Shown one piece after another: positions 18,828-26,767 of a stretch of DNA of 64,000 nt. Under the pieces are notes generated by a model that was given only the letters and a program-made list of their open reading frames with translations, made no database searches and had not been told where the DNA came from. Made by a program: the position numbers and the translations under genes. The DNA comes from Candidatus Sericytochromatia bacterium. GTDB taxonomy: Bacteria > Cyanobacteriota > Sericytochromatia > UBA7694 > JACMQJ01. The stretch's first letter is position 1, and every line of letters starts with the position of its first letter. The stretch covers positions 96,821 through 160,820 of the forward strand of contig BPII01000004.1 of the NCBI GenBank assembly GCA_026004035.1. Reading direction: 5' to 3'.

Positions 18828-19828
18828 TAATATATCCGCGATACAAGAAAACTTATTAAATCGTTTACATAATCATGGTACTTAGTTTTTGGTATTTGGG
18901 AAACTACATTTTTTATGCTAATAATATCTTTTTCTAAATAATTTTTCATTTTTATTTGTATATCCTCTTCTTTAATTCTATTAGAAAAATCTTTTCCTAA
19001 TTTTTCTAATTTTTCTAAATCATTATTTTTTACTAAAGTTTTCCATTGAACAAAACTATAATTATCTTCTTGAAATAAAAATATTAAAGGTAATGTTATT
19101 TTACCTTGATAAAAATCTTGCAATCTTTTTTTACCTAAAATATTATTACCTGTGTAATCTAATATGTCATCAACTATTTGAAAAATTCTACCTATATGAT
19201 TACCAAGATTTCTAAATAATTCTGTATATTCTAACTTATTACAAGAATATGTCCCTGCAACAGTGCACCATTCAAATAAACTCGCTGTTTTTAAATAAAT
19301 TAATTTTTCATAATCTTCTAGGTTAATACTATCTTTATTTTTCATATCCATTTGATGTATTTCACCTTCTACAAGTTTTGAAACAGTATTAATCATTTCA
19401 AATAATTCATTTTTAAAATTTCTTAATTCTCTAAATACTTTACTTAATATAAAATCACCACCTAAAACAGCCGTATGATTTCCATAAACTAAATTAACAG
19501 TAGGTAATCCTCTTCTTTCTTTACCTTCATCTATAACATCATCATGTAGTAATGTAGCTGTGTGGACATATTCGGCAATAGCAGACATTAATATACAATT
19601 GCTATTTATATTTTCATTTGTTAAAAGACTATAACTTAAAAAAACTATAATTGGTCTTATTCTTTTACCACCAGCTAATAATAAATGATTTAAAACATTT
19701 TGAAACCATATAGGTTTATCACTTGCAAAATTGATAAGTAATTTTTCTGACTCTTCAAGATATGGCTTAAATGCTTTTTCTATTTTTACAAAGCTATCAA
19801 TAGATTTATATGTATTTAAAACACTCAT
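18827..19828 (-). CDS. Polyprenyl (heptaprenyl/octaprenyl-type) diphosphate synthase
   Basis: A 333-residue trans-prenyltransferase that elongates allylic diphosphates with IPP, giving the side chain of a respiratory quinone. The first Asp-rich motif is in ATLLHDDVIDEGKERRG (DDxxD) with downstream VYGNHTAVLGGDF. The second Asp-rich motif is IFQIVDDILDY. GGKRIRP near residues 53-59 binds IPP. It is long-chain by overall length, but the exact chain length cannot be read. Its TAG stop (18827-18829) falls at the right border of the IS5-type relic, so the last codons may have been altered by the insertion. Confidence 0.9.
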   Translation of the reverse strand: MSVLNTYKSIDSFVKIEKAFKPYLEESEKLLINFASDKPIWFQNVLNHLLLAGGKRIRPIIVFLSYSLLTNENINSNCILMSAIAEYVHTATLLHDDVIDEGKERRGLPTVNLVYGNHTAVLGGDFILSKVFRELRNFKNELFEMINTVSKLVEGEIHQMDMKNKDSINLEDYEKLIYLKTASLFEWCTVAGTYSCNKLEYTELFRNLGNHIGRIFQIVDDILDYTGNNILGKKRLQDFYQGKITLPLIFLFQEDNYSFVQWKTLVKNNDLEKLEKLGKDFSNRIKEEDIQIKMKNYLEKDIISIKNVVSQIPKTKYHDYVNDLISFLVSRIY

Positions 19829-19975
19829 TCTATATAAAAAATAATAATATTATAAATAATAACAAAATAATATGATTAAGTATTTACAAATTGATTAATT
19901 TAAGTTAATTTTTATATTTAAAGATTTAATTTTTTTATAGGCTTTAATAATTTAGTTATTTATTTCTTATCATTT

Positions 19976-20890
19976 ATGATTAATTTTAAAGACATAGAAC
20001 AAAAGTTTAATGAATTAGATGATGAAAATAAACAAAAATTTTTATCTTTAATTAATAATTTTTTTGACAATATTCAGAAAAATAATTCATTATCAGCTTT
20101 AAAATCATCTTTTATGAAAAGCGACTCACCTTTACCACCACCTCCACCAATTCCTAATATGCCACCACCTCCTATTAATATGAGTAATACAATTGACAAT
20201 ACAGGATTTAATCCTTTAAAAACTAGGAATATAACAACAGGACCTTTAACCTTTAATAAACCTTTACAATCAACTTCTATTGCCAATAGAAAGAAATATT
20301 TAAGTATATTAGAAGCCTTAGATTATATTTGTCCTGTTATAACTGATTTAGGAAGAGAAGCTTTAAATCCTAAACGTATGATTGAAAGTGATATTTATAA
20401 ATTTTTAAAACTAGTATCAGAAAATAATATTTCGTTAAAAGAAGTATATATAATGGAATTTTCGAATAAATATAAATTAGGTAAATTTTTAGAAAAAGTT
20501 TATCAAATGTCAAAAGAAAAATATTTTGTATATAGAAAAAATAAATCTTTAAATGAAAACGAAGAAATTAATTCTAGAATAGGTGACTTATTATTGGAAC
20601 TAAATTTTATAAATCAGGAACAATTAGATTTAGCTTTGAAAATACAAAAAGGAGAAGCTGATTTTCCAAAGGAAACAAATATAAATGATAATTTAAATAA
20701 GGGAATGCTAAATATAGCACAACAAGTAATGCAAAAAATTAATGTTAGTAACAATAATACTAATTTACCAAAACAAAAACTACTTTTAGGAAATATTTTA
20801 GTAGAATTGAAATATATTAGTAAAGAACAATTAGATTATGTTTTAGGATTACAAAGATGGTTTAAATATGCTCTTGAAATTACAAAATGA
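19976..20890 (+). CDS. Unknown protein with Pro-rich linker and two MshEN-like repeats
   Basis: A 304-residue cytoplasmic protein. A helical start (1-45) leads into a Pro-rich segment (SPLPPPPPIPNMPPPPINM, 51-69) and a globular middle (~105-185). Two related C-terminal motifs follow: RIGDLLLELNFINQEQLDLA at 201-220 and LLGNILVELKYISKEQLDYV at 270-289, each followed by a Gln. These match the RLGxxLxxxGxIxxxQLxxAL pattern of type II secretion GspE N-terminal and MshEN domains, some of which bind cyclic-di-GMP, although the key Gly is Asn or Lys here. It overlaps the methyltransferase gene (ATGA). Its biological role is unknown. Confidence 0.7.
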   Translation: MINFKDIEQKFNELDDENKQKFLSLINNFFDNIQKNNSLSALKSSFMKSDSPLPPPPPIPNMPPPPINMSNTIDNTGFNPLKTRNITTGPLTFNKPLQSTSIANRKKYLSILEALDYICPVITDLGREALNPKRMIESDIYKFLKLVSENNISLKEVYIMEFSNKYKLGKFLEKVYQMSKEKYFVYRKNKSLNENEEINSRIGDLLLELNFINQEQLDLALKIQKGEADFPKETNINDNLNKGMLNIAQQVMQKINVSNNNTNLPKQKLLLGNILVELKYISKEQLDYVLGLQRWFKYALEITK

Positions 20891-21642
20891 TTAAAGTAAT
20901 TTCTTTATTAAAATTTCAACTGAAAGTCCTTTCAATGTATTTTAAAGATTCAAATTGGAGCAAAGAAAAAACAAAAGAGTTTTTTTTCTATATTCTTTAT
21001 TATTTAATGAATATATGTTATTACTCATTTTTATGTTTTGCAGAATATATTTTTATTTTAAAAAATAAAAAGTTAAAGGAAATAGATAATAAAATAACTG
21101 ATATTTATAAAAATGATAATCAATTTTGGGTTTCTTTAAAAGAAGGCTATAGTATAAAAACTGAAAAAATTTCTAATTTAACTTATGGTGAAACTTCTTA
21201 TTTAGCTATAAAATATAGTCTTGATTTTATAAAACTAAATTCTCAAGATGTTTTTTATGATTTAGGTTGTGGAACTGGTAAAAATGTTTTTTTTTCTAAC
21301 ATTGTTTATAATGCTAAATCAATTGGTATTGATTTAATAAAATCCTTTATAGATAATGCTAACAATATAGTTAAAGAATTTGATTTAAAAAATATAACTT
21401 TCATAAGAAAGAGCATTTTTGATGCTGATTTAAATAATGGAACAGTTTTTTACATTACTCCAACTTGTTTTGATAGAGATAATTTAAATAAATTATTTAA
21501 TAAAATAAAGACCTTACCAAAAGGTTCAAGATTAATAGTTCTAAGTATAGAAATAAATTTACCAGAGCTAAAAAAACTTGGACAAAAGAAATTATTTTAT
21601 TCATGGGGATTAGCTGATACTTTTTATTATCAAGTAGTGTGA
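20887..21642 (+). CDS. Class I SAM methyltransferase, membrane-anchored N-terminus
   Basis: A 251-residue protein. Hydrophobic aromatic stretches near residues 30-60 (FFFYILYYLMNICYYSFL) suggest one or two membrane segments. A class I methyltransferase follows: motif I YDLGCGTGKN, motif II IGIDLIKSFID, and later FYITPTCFDRDN and LPKGSRLIVLSIE. The fold near the cofactor site resembles DOT1-like or tRNA-type methyltransferases, but the substrate is unknown. The start overlaps the previous gene by 4 bases and the next gene follows after 3 bases, so the three belong to one transcript. Confidence 0.8.
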   Translation: MIKVISLLKFQLKVLSMYFKDSNWSKEKTKEFFFYILYYLMNICYYSFLCFAEYIFILKNKKLKEIDNKITDIYKNDNQFWVSLKEGYSIKTEKISNLTYGETSYLAIKYSLDFIKLNSQDVFYDLGCGTGKNVFFSNIVYNAKSIGIDLIKSFIDNANNIVKEFDLKNITFIRKSIFDADLNNGTVFYITPTCFDRDNLNKLFNKIKTLPKGSRLIVLSIEINLPELKKLGQKKLFYSWGLADTFYYQVV

Positions 21643-21645
21643 AAA

Positions 21646-22581
21646 ATGAAAAAAGTTTTAATAACAGGTGGAGCAGGATTTATAGGTAGTCATTTATGTA
21701 AAGCTTTTTTAAATAAAGACTACAAAGTAATATGCTTAGATAATTTATTTACAGGAAGTTTGGATAATATAAAAGATTTAATTGGTAATAATAATTTTGA
21801 ATTTATTAAGCATGATATTAATATTCCTATTAAAATAAAAGTTGATGAAATATATAATTTTGCTTGTCCTGCTTCTCCTATTCATTATCAATATGATCCA
21901 ATATATACACTGAAAACAAACTTTATTGGAACATTAAATTTACTAGAGTTAGCAAAAGAAAATAACTCTCTTTTTTTTCAAGCTTCGACATCAGAAGTTT
22001 ATGGCAATCCACTAGAACATCCACAAAATGAAAAATATTTTGGAAATGTTAATAATATAGGAGTTAGAGCTTGTTACGATGAAGGTAAAAGAGTTGCTGA
22101 AACTTTGTGTTTTGATTTTTATAGAAAATATAATATTAAATTAAAAGTTATAAGAATATTTAATACTTATGGACCTAATATGCTTGAAAATGATGGTAGA
22201 GTAGTAAGTAATTTTATTGTTCAAGCCATTAAAAATAATGATATTACCGTTTATGGTGATGGACAACAAACAAGGTCTTTTTGCTATATTTCTGATTTAA
22301 TAGATGGTATTATAAAAATGTCAGAAGCTTCAAATTTTATAGGTCCAGTTAATTTAGGAAACCCCGAAGAGTATAAAATAATAGAATTAGCACAAAAAAT
22401 TATTGATTTATCTAAAAGTAAATCTAAAATAATTTTTAAGAATTTACCAGAAGATGACCCACTAAAAAGAAAACCTGATATACATTTAGCAAATCACAGA
22501 CTAAATTGGAAACCTAAAGTAAAATTAGATGAAGGATTAATAGAAACAATACAATATTTTAGAAATAAAATAGAAAGGTAA
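21646..22581 (+). CDS. UDP-glucuronate decarboxylase-like SDR
   Basis: A 311-residue extended short-chain dehydrogenase. The NAD motif is GGAGFIGSHLC at the N-terminus. The active-site Ser/Thr lies in ASTSEVYGNPLEHPQ and the catalytic pair in ACYDEGKRVAE (YxxxK). GNVNNIGVRACYDEGKR and ACPASPIHYQYDPI are typical of UDP-xylose synthase (UXS), which turns UDP-glucuronate into UDP-xylose. dTDP-glucose dehydratase-like or other sugar epimerase functions are less likely. It sits in a glycan operon between the methyltransferase and the GlcNAc-2-epimerase. Confidence 0.82.
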   Translation: MKKVLITGGAGFIGSHLCKAFLNKDYKVICLDNLFTGSLDNIKDLIGNNNFEFIKHDINIPIKIKVDEIYNFACPASPIHYQYDPIYTLKTNFIGTLNLLELAKENNSLFFQASTSEVYGNPLEHPQNEKYFGNVNNIGVRACYDEGKRVAETLCFDFYRKYNIKLKVIRIFNTYGPNMLENDGRVVSNFIVQAIKNNDITVYGDGQQTRSFCYISDLIDGIIKMSEASNFIGPVNLGNPEEYKIIELAQKIIDLSKSKSKIIFKNLPEDDPLKRKPDIHLANHRLNWKPKVKLDEGLIETIQYFRNKIER

Positions 22582-22584
22582 AAA

Positions 22585-23727
22585 ATGATAAAAGTAATGA
22601 CTATATTTGGAACAAGACCTGAAGCTGTTAAGCTTGCACCAATTATAAAAAAACTAGAAAAAGAAAAAGACTATTTTAATTCAAGAATATGTGTAACAGC
22701 ACAACATAGAGAAATGTTAGATCAAGTTTTAGAACTATTTAATATAAAACCTGATTATGACTTAAATATTATGAAACCAAATCAAAATTTATTTGAACTA
22801 ACTTCTAATGTTTTAATTGAGCTAAAACCTATATTAGAAAAAGAAAATCCTGATTTAATACTAGTTCAAGGTGATACAACAACGGTATTTGTTGCTTCTT
22901 TAGCAGCTTTTTACTTAAAAATAAAAATAGGACATGTTGAAGCTGGACTAAGAACTTTTAATAAATATAGTCCTTTTCCTGAAGAAATAAACAGAAAGCT
23001 AACAACCTCTTTAGCTGATTATCATTTTACACCAACTAAAACTTCAAAAGAAAACTTATTAAAAGAAAATATAAATGAAAAAGATATATTAGTAACAGGT
23101 AATACAGTTATAGATGCTTTATTTATGACATTAGATAAATTAAAAAAAGATGAAAAAGAAAATAATTTAAGTAAAAAAGTTAAAGAAGTTAAAGATTTGT
23201 GTCAAAAAATTAGTGTTAATAAGAATAAAATAATTCTTGTAACAGGACATAGGAGAGAAAATTTTGGACAAGGATTTGAAAATATATGTAATGCAATTAA
23301 AGATATTGCAAAAAATAGCAATATTCAAATTATTTATCCTGTTCATTTAAACCCTAATGTAAGAGAACCTGTAATGAGAATAATTGGTAATTTAGAAAAT
23401 GTACATCTTATTGAACCACTAGACTATGAACCTTTTGTATATTTAATGAATCAATCATATTTAATACTTACAGATTCAGGAGGAGTGCAAGAAGAAGCAC
23501 CTTCTTTAGGAAAGCCTGTATTAGTTATGAGAGATACAACCGAAAGACCTGAAGCAGTTATAGCAGGAACAGTTAAATTGGTAGGAACAAATAAGGATTT
23601 AATTATAAAAGAAACATTAAATCTTATTGAAAATAAAAATGATTATGAAAAAATGAGTAAAGCTCATAATCCTTATGGTGATGGTAAAGCAAGTGAAAGA
23701 ATAATTAATTTTTTAAAAAACTTATAG
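22585..23727 (+). CDS. wecB: UDP-N-acetylglucosamine 2-epimerase (non-hydrolysing)
   Basis: A 380-residue epimerase making UDP-ManNAc for surface polysaccharides. Diagnostic segments: [15 protein letters not shown] at the N-terminus, [56 protein letters not shown] and [28 protein letters not shown]. The His and Glu residues of the active site are present. It follows the decarboxylase-like gene by 3 bases. A MITE-like repeat immediately follows the stop, which may separate this operon from lgt. Confidence 0.95.
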   Translation: MIKVMTIFGTRPEAVKLAPIIKKLEKEKDYFNSRICVTAQHREMLDQVLELFNIKPDYDLNIMKPNQNLFELTSNVLIELKPILEKENPDLILVQGDTTTVFVASLAAFYLKIKIGHVEAGLRTFNKYSPFPEEINRKLTTSLADYHFTPTKTSKENLLKENINEKDILVTGNTVIDALFMTLDKLKKDEKENNLSKKVKEVKDLCQKISVNKNKIILVTGHRRENFGQGFENICNAIKDIAKNSNIQIIYPVHLNPNVREPVMRIIGNLENVHLIEPLDYEPFVYLMNQSYLILTDSGGVQEEAPSLGKPVLVMRDTTERPEAVIAGTVKLVGTNKDLIIKETLNLIENKNDYEKMSKAHNPYGDGKASERIINFLKNL

Positions 23728-23740
23728 AAAATTAAAAGTA

Positions 23741-23875
23741 GGTACTGAGATTGAGTTATAGAAAAAATTACCTTAAAAGCTTATAAATATTTAAAGTATA
23801 TTTTAATATAAATTTTTAAAATGCTTACTACTAATGGATTTTAAGCTTGTCAAGAAGTAATATTAGCCCAGTGCT
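23741..23875 (-). repeat. MITE-like dispersed repeat, inverted copy
   Basis: About 135 bp, the reverse complement of the elements at 1171 and 29382. The ends read GGTACTGAGATTGAG and ATTAGCCCAGTGCT, and internal blocks such as TTCTATAACTCA and TAAGCTTATAAAT match on the opposite strand. It sits between wecB and lgt, in the 264 bp gap without other features. Confidence 0.8.
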
Positions 23876-23991
23876 ACTTATATAAATACTGTTTTTGAAA
23901 TTTTTATTAATACTTTGAAAATATTTAAAGAAAAAAATATTCTATACTTAATTAATTTATAATTAATTGTTTATTCTTTTGGAGAAATATA

Positions 23992-24799
23992 ATGCTTAAA
24001 TATCCAGAAATAAGTCCAACTATTGTAAAACTGGGTCCAATAGAAATCAGATGGTATGGTTTTATGTATGTTTTAGGCTTTGTTATAGCTTATTTTATTA
24101 TAAAATCAGAAGTAACTAGAAAAAAAATTAAGTTATACAGTAGATGATATATCAGATTTCATATTTTATCTAGTTATAGGTGTTTTGTTAGGTGGTAGAT
24201 TAGGATATGTACTTTTTTATAATTTTAATTATTATTTTTCAAATCCTATTGAAATAATAATGATTAATAAAGGTGGAATGTCTTTTCATGGTGGTCTTAT
24301 AGGAACAATAATTGCTACTTATTTATTTACAAAAAGAAGAAAAATACCATTTTTTCAATTAGCTGATATGGGTGTTTTAGCTGGTTCATTAGGACTTGGT
24401 TTTGGTAGGATTGGAAATTTTATAAATGCAGAACTTTATGGAAGAGTTACAAGTCCTGATTTTCCTTTAGCTATGGTTTTTCCAAATGCTGGACCTGAAC
24501 CTAGACATCCGTCTCAGCTTTATGAATCTTTTTTTGAAGGTTTTTTAATGTTTGTAATATTATATTTTCTAAGCAGAAAAAACTTAAAAGAAGGAACTTT
24601 ATTTGGAACTTTTATAATGCTATATGGATTATTTAGATTTTTTATAGAATATACAAGACAACCAGATGCACATTTAAACTTTGTATTTATGAATTTTTCT
24701 ATGGGACAAGTTTTGTGTTTTCCTATGATACTTATAGGATTATTTATAATAATTTTTGTTTATAAAAAAAATAATAGCTCTCTTGTAAATATAAAATAA
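23992..24799 (+). CDS. lgt: Prolipoprotein diacylglyceryl transferase (one frameshift)
   Basis: A multi-pass inner-membrane enzyme that transfers diacylglyceryl from phosphatidylglycerol to the lipobox Cys. A GGAG site precedes the ATG at 23992. The start MLKYPEISPTIVKLGPIEIR is followed by WYGFMYVLGF. One extra base near 24130 (AAAAAAATTAAG) breaks the frame before YTVDDISDF. The rest is intact: GGRLGYVLFYN, KGGMSFHGGLIG, the signature GFGRIGNFINAELYGR, RHPSQLYE and FIEYTRQPD. Without the extra base it is 269 codons, the normal length. The many lipoproteins predicted here fit its presence. Confidence 0.92.
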
Positions 24800-24843
24800 T
24801 GTAAATTATAGTATTGATGTTTTTTAAATGTGATTAGATAGTA

Positions 24844-25500
24844 ATGAAAGTTAAAATTTTTGCTAAAGAAAGGCCATACTTAATAGATTTTATAAACTTG
24901 CTTTCAAAAAAAACAGATAACATAGAACTATATATAGGAAAAGTTGGAGAAGAAATTCCTAAAAAAGCTTTTGAAAATGAATGTGATATTTTATTTTCTT
25001 ACTCTTCACCTTGGATTATACCAAGTTCAATTTTAGAGCTTACAAAGACGTATAATATAAATTTTCATCCTGGTTCTCCTGAGTATCCTGGTTCTGGATG
25101 CTTTAGCTTTGCTTTATATAATAATGAAAATACTTTTGGAGTAACTGCTCATTTAATGAATACAAAAGTAGATACTGGAAAAATAATTAAAGTAAGAAGA
25201 TTTCCAATATATCCTGAAGATACAGTTAAAAGTTTAATAGATAGAACTTATTTTAATATGATTTTACTTGCAGAAGAAATTTTAAATGAATTGTTTGAAA
25301 CTAATAAATTAGAGTTTTCTAATGAAACATGGAAAAGAAAACCATATACTAGAAAAGATTTAGAAAGTTTGTATTGTATTAAATCTACAAATATTTCAAA
25401 AGAAGAACTTCAGAGAATAATAAGAAGTACATATTATCCTCCCTTTTTACCTTATATAATCATAAATGGGTATAAATTTGTGTATACAAATGAGAGCTAA
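24844..25500 (+). CDS. Formyltransferase family protein (possibly sugar N-formyltransferase)
   Basis: A 218-residue protein with the formyltransferase catalytic trio: Asn and His in NFHPGSPEYPG and Asp in MNTKVDTGKII. It is shorter than methionyl-tRNA formyltransferase and lacks that enzyme's C-terminal domain. In a polysaccharide gene neighbourhood (UXS-like, WecB, glycosyltransferase, mannosidase), 10-formyl-THF-dependent formylation of an amino sugar is the favoured guess. The tail WKRKPYTRKDLESLY also occurs in sugar formyltransferase-like proteins. Confidence 0.8.
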   Translation: MKVKIFAKERPYLIDFINLLSKKTDNIELYIGKVGEEIPKKAFENECDILFSYSSPWIIPSSILELTKTYNINFHPGSPEYPGSGCFSFALYNNENTFGVTAHLMNTKVDTGKIIKVRRFPIYPEDTVKSLIDRTYFNMILLAEEILNELFETNKLEFSNETWKRKPYTRKDLESLYCIKSTNISKEELQRIIRSTYYPPFLPYIIINGYKFVYTNES

Positions 25501-25545
25501 TTTTTTAAATGTGTTAATTTAATAAAAAATTAAAATTACTATTTT

Positions 25546-26709
25546 ATGAATATATTAATATATATACCTTACATAAGCAAGTCAATTGGAGGAGTTTATA
25601 ATTATTCTCTTAACCTAATAAAAACTTTATTGTCAGATAAAGAAAACAATTATTACATATATAATTTTAATGAAGATAAAAATATAAAGAGTTTAGTAAA
25701 TAATTTAGAAAATTTTTTTATTATAAATCAAAAAAAATATTCAGAAAGTAGGTTTGATAATAAGATATTAAGATTAAAAGAGATAATAAAAAATAATTTA
25801 AATTTAGATATTAAAATAAAAAGCAAATTAGATTTTGTTTGTAAAAAATATAAAATAGACATTGTTCATTGTCCTTATCAGTATTTACCTAATACTAGTA
25901 AAAAAAGAATAGTTACTATGCATGATGTTCAAGAACTTTATTTTCCTGAATTTTTTACATCTGAGCAAAGAGCATACAGAGCAGTTAATTATAAAAAAGC
26001 TATAGATAATGCTAATAAAATAATAGTGAGTTATGAACATGTAAAAAAGGATTTAGTTAAATTTTTTGATAAAAATCCTGATGATATAGAGGTAATATTA
26101 ATGGATATGAAAAATTTATGGTTTGAAAAGTTTATAAATAAAAAAGTAGAAAAATTAGACAAATATAAAGATTATATATTATATCCTGCTATAACTTGGA
26201 AACATAAAAATCATAAGAATTTAATAATAGCTTTAAGTAACGTTTTAAAAAAAAATATTGATATTAATTTAGTATGCACAGGATATAAAAATGAATATTA
26301 TTATAATGAATTAGAACCATTAATAAAAAATTTAGGATTAGAAAAAAACGTATATTTTGAAGGACAAGTTGAAGAAGAATATTTATATAAGCTTTATAAG
26401 AGTGCTAAAGCTGTTGTTATTCCTACATTATACGAAGCTGGAAGCTTTCCTTTAGTAGAAAGTATTTTATTAAATGTTCCTGTAATATGCTCAAATGTTA
26501 CTTCATTACCAGAAACAATTCAAAATAATGAATTTGTTTTTAATCCTTATGATATAGAAGATATGACAGATAAAATAATAAATATTATATCAAATAATGA
26601 GTATATAAGAAGAAATCTTGATAACTCTAAAAGAGTATCTAAAATGTTATCAAATAATAATGCACTTAAAAAATTAAAAGAATTATATTCTAATATGTCT
26701 AATAGTTAA
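25546..26709 (+). CDS. Glycosyltransferase family 4 (GT-B)
   Basis: A 387-residue GT-B fold enzyme. The N-terminal part has the glycine-containing start YIPYISKSIGGVYNYSLNL and HCPYQYLPNTSKKRIVTMHD. The C-terminal nucleotide-sugar part has YPAITWKHKNHKNLI, GQVEEEYLYKLYKSAKAVV and the E-x7-E motif in PTLYEAGSFPLVESILLNVPV. It most likely adds a hexose or mannose to a surface glycan, with donor and acceptor unknown. It is between the formyltransferase and the GH38 gene on the same strand. Confidence 0.87.
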   Translation: MNILIYIPYISKSIGGVYNYSLNLIKTLLSDKENNYYIYNFNEDKNIKSLVNNLENFFIINQKKYSESRFDNKILRLKEIIKNNLNLDIKIKSKLDFVCKKYKIDIVHCPYQYLPNTSKKRIVTMHDVQELYFPEFFTSEQRAYRAVNYKKAIDNANKIIVSYEHVKKDLVKFFDKNPDDIEVILMDMKNLWFEKFINKKVEKLDKYKDYILYPAITWKHKNHKNLIIALSNVLKKNIDINLVCTGYKNEYYYNELEPLIKNLGLEKNVYFEGQVEEEYLYKLYKSAKAVVIPTLYEAGSFPLVESILLNVPVICSNVTSLPETIQNNEFVFNPYDIEDMTDKIINIISNNEYIRRNLDNSKRVSKMLSNNNALKKLKELYSNMSNS

Positions 26710-26712
26710 AAT

Positions 26713-26740
26713 TTGATATGAAAAAATACTTTGTTATAAT
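26713..26740 (+). promoter_or_regulatory. Sigma70-type promoter for the GH38 gene
   Basis: TTGATA (26713-26718) and TATAAT (26735-26740) are separated by 16 bp and lie 28 bp upstream of the mannosidase ATG. No Shine-Dalgarno sequence is evident between them. The match is good, but in such AT-rich sequence chance -10 boxes are common. Confidence 0.5.
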
Positions 26741-26767
26741 AAAAAAATATTTATTTTAAAAAATATT

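Noticed and set aside
20074..20286. Glycine-rich minus-strand ORF
   Set aside because: It is the complement of the proline-rich linker in the 19976 gene.
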